Source: a virus. From it: 55,329 nt of DNA. Below the pieces are notes generated by a model. That model was not told the origin of the DNA, did no database searches, and was given only the letters and a program-made list of their open reading frames with translations. The stretch is from IMG/VR virus record IMGVR_UViG_3300012582_000006, positions 1 through 55,329 of that record; one strand, 5' to 3'. Both the position numbers and the translations under genes were made by a program. This document shows, piece after piece, positions 1-5,917 of the stretch. Positions within the stretch are counted from its first letter, which is position 1, and each line of letters starts with the position of its first letter.

Positions 1-495
1 ATGTTTCAGTTGGTAAACGATTACGTTTGGGTGTGGCCTGATCCAAAGTTGCCACCGTTGAGGAGGAGTGATATCGAGAAATGGTTGGGAGCGCCATTTG
101 GTGCTTTGATGGAAATTCGGGCAATGGCGGGGGATCCGGGAGACAATCTTCACGGCTTGCCTGGGGTTGGACAGATAACAGCGGTGAAGTTGTGGAAGCA
201 AGGTCTTCGTCTTTCGGATTTATCGAACGGAGCTTTGTATTCGAAGTACAAGGAGCATTGGAAACGGGTTAAGAAAGAATACAAATGTGCACAGATTGTG
301 ACCGATCCGCTGAGTGATGTGTGGCCAAGAGAGACGAGTAAGAGGCTATGTGAGTTGTTGGACCTGGTGGAAGAGACCCCAGAGCGCGATGTTGATCGGG
401 GTGAACGACACAGAAGGAAGGTGTATGGATTTTTGAGCGAGTACGATCTAAATGAACTGCTTGCGGTGAGGCAAAAACTTTTTCGATTGCCTTGA
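1..495 (+). CDS. 5'-3' exonuclease (FEN/T5 D15-like), C-terminal part
   Basis: The reading frame is open from the first base, so the N-terminal catalytic half lies outside the window and the ATG at 1 is probably an internal Met. The segment FQLV near the start matches the DKDxxQLV block of phage 5'-3' exonucleases. Residues 44-60 (GDPGDNLHGLPGVGQ) form the helix-hairpin-helix (H3TH) that grips duplex DNA in the FEN family. The usual role is removal of RNA primers and flaps during replication, which fits the nearby polymerase and clamp genes. The family call is firm; the full length is unknown. Confidence 0.85.
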   Translation: MFQLVNDYVWVWPDPKLPPLRRSDIEKWLGAPFGALMEIRAMAGDPGDNLHGLPGVGQITAVKLWKQGLRLSDLSNGALYSKYKEHWKRVKKEYKCAQIVTDPLSDVWPRETSKRLCELLDLVEETPERDVDRGERHRRKVYGFLSEYDLNELLAVRQKLFRLP

Positions 496-519
496 CTTAT
501 GTGAAAAGAAATATATAAT
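492..519 (+). promoter_or_regulatory. Sigma70-type promoter
   Basis: TTGACT at 492-497 (5 of 6 matches to the -35 consensus) is followed after 16 bp by TATAAT at 514-519 (a perfect -10). A start site near 526 is expected. The -35 overlaps the stop codon of the exonuclease gene. It would drive the sigma-like gene at 549 and the co-directional genes after it. Use of the host sigma70 holoenzyme is inferred from the match to consensus. Confidence 0.65.
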
Positions 520-548
520 GTCATTGCGGTTGGAGTTCAAAAAGCACG

Positions 549-1118
549 ATGGAGAGTCCGCAGATGAAAAAAGAGTCGTCCCGTCTTTTTTTATACGAGC
601 AGTACAAACGAATGGCGATGCAGTTGGCTTGGAAGTACTGGAAGCAGTTACCAGTGTCAACAAAGATGTGGGTGGACCCGGAAGATCTGATCTCCGAAGC
701 GGTGCTTCACGTTGTTACGCGTATCAGTGATATCTACAATCCCAAAAAATCCTCGATGAGTACGTTCGTTTATTGCAGCGTTGGTAGTGTGTTGTTCAAT
801 TTCGTACTCTCACAGAGAAACGCAAAAAGATTCGGTTGGAATATCTCATTGGATGACGAGGCTTGTCCTAGTATTCCCAGACGGGATGAAGCCTTCCAGC
901 TTATGGAAGCGAAGCAATCATTGGAGAGAATATTTATTGAGTCGTCTCCAAAGCTTCGTATGGAAATCTGTCGTTGGTTCAGCATTGAGAAGAGATCACC
1001 AAGATACTCCAAAGATGGTAGACGGTTGACGAGAGAGTTTTCGTTCCTAGCAAAAAGAAACAGACTATCGGAATCGGATTGTCGTTTGCTTTTGAGGAAC
1101 GGCGTATGGGTTCCATAG
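549..1118 (+). CDS. Sigma-70 region 2-like protein
   Basis: A 189-residue protein. Residues 42-50 (VDPEDLISE) followed by an FNPxxSSxSTFVY-like block at 62-75 resemble sigma factor region 2, which binds the polymerase clamp and melts the -10 element. No convincing region 4 is visible, so it may be a divergent or partial sigma factor or an unrelated helical protein. An alternative ATG at 564 has better Shine-Dalgarno spacing (GGAG at 551-554). It sits directly behind the promoter at 492-519. If real, it could redirect host RNA polymerase to phage promoters. Confidence 0.6.
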   Translation: MESPQMKKESSRLFLYEQYKRMAMQLAWKYWKQLPVSTKMWVDPEDLISEAVLHVVTRISDIYNPKKSSMSTFVYCSVGSVLFNFVLSQRNAKRFGWNISLDDEACPSIPRRDEAFQLMEAKQSLERIFIESSPKLRMEICRWFSIEKRSPRYSKDGRRLTREFSFLAKRNRLSESDCRLLLRNGVWVP

Positions 1119-1369
1119 AATCAAAAGAGCTGCTGTGGTGTTTGTTGTGTGATGGTAAATTCTCTCTTTCCGATATCGAGAAAGGGACATACTATTCGGT
1201 AACCGGAATTTGTAAGGCTTGCTACGAGAGGATGTGGAAGGATGAACAGACCTGTTTCGGAAAGGCATCAAAGTACAAAAAAGAGACACAAGAATGCGGA
1301 CACTTCTGTCCGGATCGCAAAGTATGCCCACTCTTCGCTGAAGACTCCGTTTCGAAAAGGCAGCGTTAG
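1106..1369 (+). CDS. Small cysteine-rich protein, probable zinc binder
   Basis: An 87-residue protein with CxxC (LLCDG, ICKACY) and further cysteines near the C-terminus (CGHFCPDRKVCP), a layout typical of small phage zinc-ribbon proteins. The start is taken as ATG 1106, preceded by GAGGA, and overlaps the upstream stop at 1116-1118. No enzyme family is recognised. The function is unknown; nucleic-acid or protein binding is only a guess from the cysteine pattern. Confidence 0.7.
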   Translation: MGSIESKELLWCLLCDGKFSLSDIEKGTYYSVTGICKACYERMWKDEQTCFGKASKYKKETQECGHFCPDRKVCPLFAEDSVSKRQR

Positions 1370-1373
1370 GGAT

Positions 1374-1529
1374 TTGGTTTACCTATTTTTGAAACAGCCG
1401 AGACGGTTGCCTGTCTTTGTAAAATATGTTGAGTCGCTTGGTGCCGATCCAATAGATGTTATTCGGGCTTTCAGATACAGGGATCTGCTGGATGAAGGGA
1501 AGGATGGATGGCTGACGTTGGCAAAGTAA
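1374..1529 (+). CDS. Small helical protein of unknown function (start uncertain)
   Basis: The protein-like part begins at TTG 1374 (LVYLFLKQPRRLPVF) and ends at 1529, overlapping the next gene by 22 bases. The frame extends upstream to an ATG at 1242, but that stretch lies inside the zinc protein in another frame and looks like non-coding noise. No good Shine-Dalgarno precedes the TTG, so initiation may depend on coupling to the upstream gene. The mixed helical pattern resembles a small winged-helix or helical adaptor. I do not recognise the family. Confidence 0.45.
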   Translation: MVYLFLKQPRRLPVFVKYVESLGADPIDVIRAFRYRDLLDEGKDGWLTLAK

Positions 1530-2533
1530 AGAAGAAAGAAGCGAAGCTACAGTTGGCGAACGGACCTGTTCCGAAGTTGGTGTTGCAATCATCCGAGAAA
1601 CCCATCGTGTATTTGTCCCATTCGATTGTTCATACGAAAGAGTTGGAGAACGAGTTTCTGGATTGCACGGGTGTACGGTATAGGTGTTGTTCGTTCGTAT
1701 ATCTACATCCGGATGCGATCTATTGGACTCCGAGGGCTTGGGCGGGGTACAAGGTAAACGTGGAGCGCGGAAATCATATCATGATGGATTCGGGTGCGTT
1801 CTCGTTTCAGATGTTCTTATTCAAGCATCAGGAAATCCCAAACGTCGATAAGTTGAGGAGTAAGACTATCGAGATGTACGTGGAGTTTTGTAAGAAGAGA
1901 TCAAAGGATTGGGATTTCTACGTAACGTTCGATTACGTCAGGGACGTGGAAGTGGTTTGGCGTGTGACGAAAGAGCTTGAGAAGCAAGGATTGAAACCGG
2001 TTCCGGTGTATCATGGTGATGCGTCGTTGGATTGGATTAAGAAATATCTGGACGCTGGTTACAAGAGAATTGGATGTTCGCCTCTCCTGGGTGTGCGGTC
2101 GAGTCATAAGAATCTGAGATTCTATCTTGACAATCTGTTTAGAACGGTTGAACCATACAAGGTGAAACTGCATGGGTTTGCGATGACTTCCTTGTCAACG
2201 ATGTTTGCCTATCCGTGGGATAGCGTGGATAGTTCTTCCTGGTCGAGGACTTCGTCGTACGGTTGCATCTACGTGGTGGATGTTGGAAAGAACACGATGG
2301 GAACGGTTCACGTATCTTTGGAGTCTGCTTCGAATCCGAATTCCTTTTCCACGTTGGCAAAAGAATCTCAAAAGGCGATCGTAGATCAGGTGGAGAAGCG
2401 CGGTTTCGATTTCAAACGTTTGAGAGAGTCGGTGACGTACCGGCACGTATACAATGGGTGGTTATTTTCACACTTGGATCAGTTCAAAAAACAGATTAGA
2501 GATACACACGTTCGGTATCAGCATCTGCTGTAG
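1508..2533 (+). CDS. dpdA: DpdA-type 7-deazaguanine DNA transferase (TGT-like)
   Basis: A 341-residue TIM-barrel protein of the queuine tRNA-ribosyltransferase superfamily, phage DpdA branch. Visible motifs are MMDSGAFS (residues 92-99, with the catalytic-type Asp 94), FYVTFDYV, PVYHGD, RIGCSPL, and a second acidic segment PWDSVDSSSW at about 236-245 where TGT enzymes carry the nucleophile. The C-terminal zinc site of tRNA enzymes is not apparent. DpdA enzymes swap guanine in DNA for a preQ0-derived base and protect phage DNA from restriction. The folE gene three genes downstream feeds the same pathway, supporting DNA rather than tRNA as substrate. The exact modified base cannot be told from this window. 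Confidence 0.8.
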   Translation: MADVGKVKKKEAKLQLANGPVPKLVLQSSEKPIVYLSHSIVHTKELENEFLDCTGVRYRCCSFVYLHPDAIYWTPRAWAGYKVNVERGNHIMMDSGAFSFQMFLFKHQEIPNVDKLRSKTIEMYVEFCKKRSKDWDFYVTFDYVRDVEVVWRVTKELEKQGLKPVPVYHGDASLDWIKKYLDAGYKRIGCSPLLGVRSSHKNLRFYLDNLFRTVEPYKVKLHGFAMTSLSTMFAYPWDSVDSSSWSRTSSYGCIYVVDVGKNTMGTVHVSLESASNPNSFSTLAKESQKAIVDQVEKRGFDFKRLRESVTYRHVYNGWLFSHLDQFKKQIRDTHVRYQHLL

Positions 2534-2542
2534 GTGATCGTT

Positions 2543-2836
2543 ATGACATGGCGCGTGAAAAGAAAGTGCGACGATTGTCCTTTCTCGGTTAGTGGGGCTG
2601 GTTTGAGATTAAGGAAGTCACTTGGGAGAGGACGTTGGAATGAGATCTTAGCTAGTCTTAGAATCGATTCTGGTTTTCCTTGTCATAAGACTACGGTATT
2701 TGACGAAGAGGGTGATGCGGTACAAGGGACTGGTTTGCAATGTGCTGGGGCACTTGCTTGGCAAAGAAAACACAACGGGTGTGTAGGTCAGTTGGCTAGG
2801 ATCATGGAACGTTTGGATTACGCGAGGAAATTGTGA
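2543..2836 (+). CDS. Cysteine-rich small protein, DUF6283-like
   Basis: A 97-residue protein with CDDCPF near the N-terminus, a FPCHKTT motif at about residue 45-51 and LQCAGAL later: C-x2-C, then CH, then C, suggesting a bound metal. I recall this arrangement from DUF6283, a small family common in phages and actinobacteria, with no known function. ATG 2543 is preferred over GTG 2534 because AGGTGA lies 5 bases upstream. It overlaps folE by a GTGA junction, and its position between dpdA and folE suggests an accessory role in base modification; that is inference. Confidence 0.65.
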   Translation: MTWRVKRKCDDCPFSVSGAGLRLRKSLGRGRWNEILASLRIDSGFPCHKTTVFDEEGDAVQGTGLQCAGALAWQRKHNGCVGQLARIMERLDYARKL

Positions 2837-3495
2837 AAGACAGGATGATAGAGATGGCGAAAAGAAAAGAACAGATAAAGAAGAACGCCATTTTTGAGTT
2901 TCAGCTGGATGTGCAAAAGGCCGTGGCTTTGATATTGAATTCATTGGAACGGTGGACTGGCCAAAAAATCCATCGTCACGGTCCAAACTTCGAAGAGACA
3001 CCAGCTAGGGTTGCAAGGGCTTATACGGAAATCTTCGAAGGTCTCTTCGACAATGGGGATCAAGTAAAAGAAATTCTTTCCAAGACGTTTCCAGCGAAAG
3101 CCACGGAGATGGTAGTTGTTGGTCCGGTTGCGGTTTGGTCTATTTGTGCTCATCATTTGTTGCCAGTTGAGATGCGGGTGTGGTTAGGATATTTGCCGAA
3201 GAAAAGAGTGCTTGGGCTTTCGAAATTGGCTAGGCTGGCGGAGTTGGTAGCTAAGAAGCCTGGTTTGCAAGAGGATGCCACGATTGAGTTGGTAGACCTT
3301 TTGTATAAAGGTCTGAAACCGTCTGGTTGTGGCTGTTACATCAGAGGTAGGCACATGTGTATGGCTATGCGTGGTGTGAAGAGTAATGCAATTACGACTT
3401 CCAGTCAGCTTGTCGGTTCATTTTTGAAGGCTGAGATTCGCTCGGAATTCTTGGCTATGATTCGTGCGGATATTACCAAAGGAGATTGTTTGTGA
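2833..3495 (+). CDS. folE: GTP cyclohydrolase I (FolE)
   Basis: A 220-residue enzyme converting GTP to 7,8-dihydroneopterin triphosphate, the first step toward folate and toward preQ0 deazaguanines. Zinc ligands are visible as Cys105, His108 (CAHH) and Cys176 (HMCMAMRGV). The blocks GLSKLARL and QEDAT are also in place. One deviation is Ala106 where most enzymes have CEHH. GTG 2833 overlaps the previous stop as GTGA and has GAGGAA just upstream. In phages folE usually accompanies queD, queE and queC for preQ0 synthesis; those are not in this window. The pairing with dpdA argues for DNA modification rather than folate supply. Confidence 0.9.
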   Translation: MKDRMIEMAKRKEQIKKNAIFEFQLDVQKAVALILNSLERWTGQKIHRHGPNFEETPARVARAYTEIFEGLFDNGDQVKEILSKTFPAKATEMVVVGPVAVWSICAHHLLPVEMRVWLGYLPKKRVLGLSKLARLAELVAKKPGLQEDATIELVDLLYKGLKPSGCGCYIRGRHMCMAMRGVKSNAITTSSQLVGSFLKAEIRSEFLAMIRADITKGDCL

Positions 3496-3872
3496 GGTGG
3501 AAGGAAATTTACGGAGGCTTGTATCTTCTTTCTGAAAAGGGTGATGTTAGGAACAATTTTCCTCTATCGAGAAGATGTAGACATGACTATAGAGGTAGAC
3601 TTTTAATTCCTTATGTAACGAAGAAGGGATACCTTAGGTTGGAAGTTAGTCCGGATAGGAAGGGTGTTGCTGTTCTTGTTCATAATTTGGTGGCGAAGGT
3701 TTTTGTCGGTCCAAGGCCAAAGGGTAAAGAGGTTAATCACAAGGATACGAACAAGTTGAATAACTGGTATTGGAATTTGGAGTACCTTACGCATGCGGAA
3801 AACATTCGACATGCAGTTGCGCATGGCTTGTACGGTAAAAAGAAAAGAGAAAGAAATGGACAAAATACTTGA
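3492..3872 (+). CDS. HNH homing endonuclease (NUMOD4-HNH), C-terminally short
   Basis: A 126-residue free-standing endonuclease. Residues 1-20 (RWKEIYGGLYLLSEKG) look like a NUMOD4 DNA-recognition motif. The HNH core reads VHNLVAKVFVG, then EVNHKDTNKLNN and NLEYLTHAEN. The related gene at 36944-37450 continues past the shared ERNG into a helix-turn-helix tail, whereas this copy stops there, right over the start of the next gene at 3856. GTG 3492 overlaps the folE stop (GTGA) and has AGGAG 7 bases upstream. Codon use is more A/T-rich than its neighbours, as expected for a mobile gene. Confidence 0.85.
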   Translation: MRWKEIYGGLYLLSEKGDVRNNFPLSRRCRHDYRGRLLIPYVTKKGYLRLEVSPDRKGVAVLVHNLVAKVFVGPRPKGKEVNHKDTNKLNNWYWNLEYLTHAENIRHAVAHGLYGKKKRERNGQNT

Positions 3873-4122
3873 TGAGCAGTTGGAAGAATTGAAAGGCTTG
3901 GAAGAAGACTATCCAGGTCAGTTGAAAGAGTCTAGAAGGTATAAAATTCTGGAGCGGGCGGTAGACTTGGCGGATGGTATCCTGGTTGATTATTCGGATG
4001 GAGAGGTAGAAGAATTAGATTGGCTTACGGCTCGAGTTGCCGAGTCCTTTTTGAGTAGAGTAGTCGTTCGTTTGCAGTCTTCGATGCTTAGAAAAGATAT
4101 GGAAGAGTGGATGAAGAAATGA
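3856..4122 (+). CDS. Small acidic helical protein, unknown
   Basis: An 88-residue protein (starts MDKILDEQLEELKG) with heptad-like Leu/Glu spacing that suggests a short coiled coil in the first 25 residues and a second helix rich in Val and Leu. The start ATG 3856 lies in the last codons of the HNH gene. The end overlaps the clamp gene start as ATGA, suggesting coupled translation with the clamp. I recognise no family. It could be a small replisome accessory, by neighbourhood only. Confidence 0.65.
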   Translation: MDKILDEQLEELKGLEEDYPGQLKESRRYKILERAVDLADGILVDYSDGEVEELDWLTARVAESFLSRVVVRLQSSMLRKDMEEWMKK

Positions 4123-5219
4123 ACTGGGCAGAGATCGAGAAGAAGGATTTGATAAATGCTGTGGATGTGCTGGCACTGGTTCCGCAACGGGCTGGGGTGC
4201 CTTCATCCGATTTTGTGAAGGTTAGTCCAAAGAATAAGATCATTGAGATGTCTCTTTCATCTACTGTTACAGCGGTAGTACGGGTTAGTTACTCCGGTTC
4301 GCTGGGTCTGAAGGAGGCAATCTTTATTGACAAGGGTTTATTTCAGGCCTACGTGCAATCGGGGAAGACGTGGAAGGGTAATTTTAGGACCGCTGTGACG
4401 GAAGGACGATGGCATATTCGTCAGGGTAGTAGACATGCCGAGTTGGCGATTAGAACAGAGCCATTGGGTGGTTATGGGTCTTGGCGGGATAGAAACGGGC
4501 TGAAAGAAATCAAGTTGTCGGAACAGCTTAGAAAACTTCTGTTGGCCTCGAATAGCTGTTCGACTGCTGATCCATCATTACCTCAGTTGAACTGCGTGTA
4601 CATTGGAGGGAAGTTGGTTCTTTCAACGAACAAGATATCCTTGTTCGTTGGGATACGGGACAAGGAGGATAGTCTAAGGATTCCGTTTCCGGTTGGCATT
4701 ATTCCTTTGTTGGGTGATGACATGGTTCGTGGTGTGGGTGTAGAAGGGGACAGGGTGATCCTGGATTGCGGTTGCGGATACATCGAAGGTACAATTTCGG
4801 CGATCGCACAGAAATCGTTTCCAAAGAAAAACATAGTTGAGCAAGTGTCTCGTGGTCGAACGTGGCCTGTGTTGGTAAGACTTCCGGCGGAGAGGCTATC
4901 AAAGGTTCTGACCAGACTGTCTGGTTATCTGTCGAATGTAAAAAGAGAAGATTGGATAGTTGAGTTGGCGATAGGGGATGGTGTTGTCAAGGCTTCCGTG
5001 AAAGTGCAGCAGGGAAAATTCGAAGAGAAGATGGAATTCGAGAATGAAAAGGCGGAGGGTTTGGTTCGTTGGCCTTTGGAATTGGCACAGGCGGTGGTGG
5101 ACTATATGGCGGTAAACGGTGAGCTGGTGAAGATTCGAGTGAACGAAGGAAAGAATACTCCTTATCTTCTGTCCGGTGGTGGCGTTGAAATGATGATAGC
5201 TCGCCAGATTGGAAAATGA
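4119..5219 (+). CDS. DNA polymerase sliding clamp, DnaN/beta-like
   Basis: A 366-residue protein of the right length for a three-domain bacterial-type beta clamp. Domain-like segments include DLINAVDVLALVPQR at the N-terminus, IFIDKGLFQAYV in the middle and a C-terminal strand ending YLLSGGGVEMMIARQIGK, as in beta clamps. Similarity is faint at the residue level, so the call rests on length, pattern and on the gamma/tau-like clamp loader at 15881. ATG 4119 overlaps the upstream stop (ATGA). Function: ring around DNA that tethers the phage polymerase. A pentamer repeat array follows directly after the stop codon. Confidence 0.65.
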   Translation: MNWAEIEKKDLINAVDVLALVPQRAGVPSSDFVKVSPKNKIIEMSLSSTVTAVVRVSYSGSLGLKEAIFIDKGLFQAYVQSGKTWKGNFRTAVTEGRWHIRQGSRHAELAIRTEPLGGYGSWRDRNGLKEIKLSEQLRKLLLASNSCSTADPSLPQLNCVYIGGKLVLSTNKISLFVGIRDKEDSLRIPFPVGIIPLLGDDMVRGVGVEGDRVILDCGCGYIEGTISAIAQKSFPKKNIVEQVSRGRTWPVLVRLPAERLSKVLTRLSGYLSNVKREDWIVELAIGDGVVKASVKVQQGKFEEKMEFENEKAEGLVRWPLELAQAVVDYMAVNGELVKIRVNEGKNTPYLLSGGGVEMMIARQIGK

Positions 5220-5220
5220 G

Positions 5221-5365
5221 TTTGGCTAGGTAAGGCGTGGTTTGGTAAGGTGATGTTAGGTAAGGCGTGGTGTGGTTGTGTAGGGTTAGGTTCGGTAAGG
5301 TAATGCGAGGTGAGGTTGGTTAGGGTGAGGTTGGGTCGGCCGAGGTAATGTTGGGTGTGGTGAGG
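5221..5365 (+). repeat. Degenerate pentanucleotide array A (29 units, YNNKG)
   Basis: From two bases after the clamp stop codon the sequence reads as 29 consecutive 5-base units with no insertion or deletion: TTTGG, CTAGG, TAAGG, CGTGG, TTTGG, TAAGG, TGATG, TTAGG and so on, ending TGTGG, TGAGG. Position 1 is T or C, positions 2-3 vary freely, position 4 is mostly G (sometimes T) and position 5 is almost always G. The last unit TGAGG supplies the ribosome binding site of the gene at 5370. The same element recurs at 14651-14775, 14823-14952 and 17304-17553. Confidence 0.9.
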
Positions 5366-5369
5366 GAAA

Positions 5370-5561
5370 GTGAATACCGTTACGAGTCAATGTCCACAGT
5401 GTAAGAACTGGTTGACGTTGGGCTTGGATGTTGAGTTCCTGTGTCACGTATGGTGTCCTTTTTGTCAAGAGAATTTGGAATTTCACATTAGTTACTTTGT
5501 ATCATTGGGTTCAAAGGCCTATGGGTGGTTGCTTGGTCGAAAAGAGTTCAAGGTAGGATGA
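5370..5561 (+). CDS. Small zinc-ribbon protein
   Basis: A 63-residue protein with two CxxC knuckles, SQCPQCKN and WCPFCQEN, a four-cysteine zinc ribbon. It starts at GTG 5370, five bases after the terminal TGAGG unit of the pentamer array, which serves as the Shine-Dalgarno. The C-terminal part contains aromatic and hydrophobic residues (FVSLGSKAYGWLLG). Function unknown. It is one of three genes in the window preceded by such an array. Confidence 0.75.
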   Translation: MNTVTSQCPQCKNWLTLGLDVEFLCHVWCPFCQENLEFHISYFVSLGSKAYGWLLGRKEFKVG

Positions 5562-5564
5562 TTT

Positions 5565-5768
5565 ATGAAAGTCAGTGAGTGGCTTAAGCAGTATCAGATG
5601 ACAGGAGAAGTTCCTGAACTTACTGATTCGGAACATGGAGTATTAATGGCTTTCTGGTGTGGATGGCTAATAGGTCCGTCACACTCGCAGATAGCAGTGA
5701 CTATGGATGATCGTAGATCGATGGCTATTAAAGCGGCTGAGTTTATCGAAGAGCGTGCGAGAGGATAA
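5565..5768 (+). CDS. Small protein of unknown function
   Basis: A 67-residue protein (starts MKVSEWLKQYQMTGEV) with amphipathic helices and a Trp-rich centre (FWCGWLIG). It starts at ATG 5565 behind AGGATG, four bases after the preceding stop. The pattern is like small phage-only proteins that ride in replication operons. No family is recognised and no membrane segment is clear. Confidence 0.7.
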   Translation: MKVSEWLKQYQMTGEVPELTDSEHGVLMAFWCGWLIGPSHSQIAVTMDDRRSMAIKAAEFIEERARG

Positions 5769-5770
5769 AA

Positions 5771-5917
5771 ATGAAATGGATATATAGATGGATGCAGTGT
5801 AACTTGTTGGCTGATGGTTGGGATGTCCCTCCAAGTAAGGAGGATGGTTGGGAGTTGCTCTCTTTGAGTGTCTCAACGTATCCGGTGGCTATTTTGTTGT
5901 GGAGGAAGGCTCAATAA
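5771..5917 (+). CDS. Very small Trp-rich protein (48 residues)
   Basis: An open frame of 48 codons starting ATG 5771 (MKWIYRWMQCNLLADGW) and ending TAA 5915-5917, immediately before the ATG of the polymerase gene. GAGGA lies 4-5 bases upstream. The gapless placement between two genes and protein-like composition (five Trp residues) support a real gene. Function unknown; a short hydrophobic end (STYPVAILLW) could touch a membrane. Confidence 0.6.
   Translation: MKWIYRWMQCNLLADGWDVPPSKEDGWELLSLSVSTYPVAILLWRKAQ

Noticed and set aside
5221-5365. CRISPR array or iteron-type origin
   Set aside because: Units are 5 bases with no spacers and no identical repeats, so it is not CRISPR. Iterons are usually 15-22 bases and conserved; no DnaA-like boxes were noticed.
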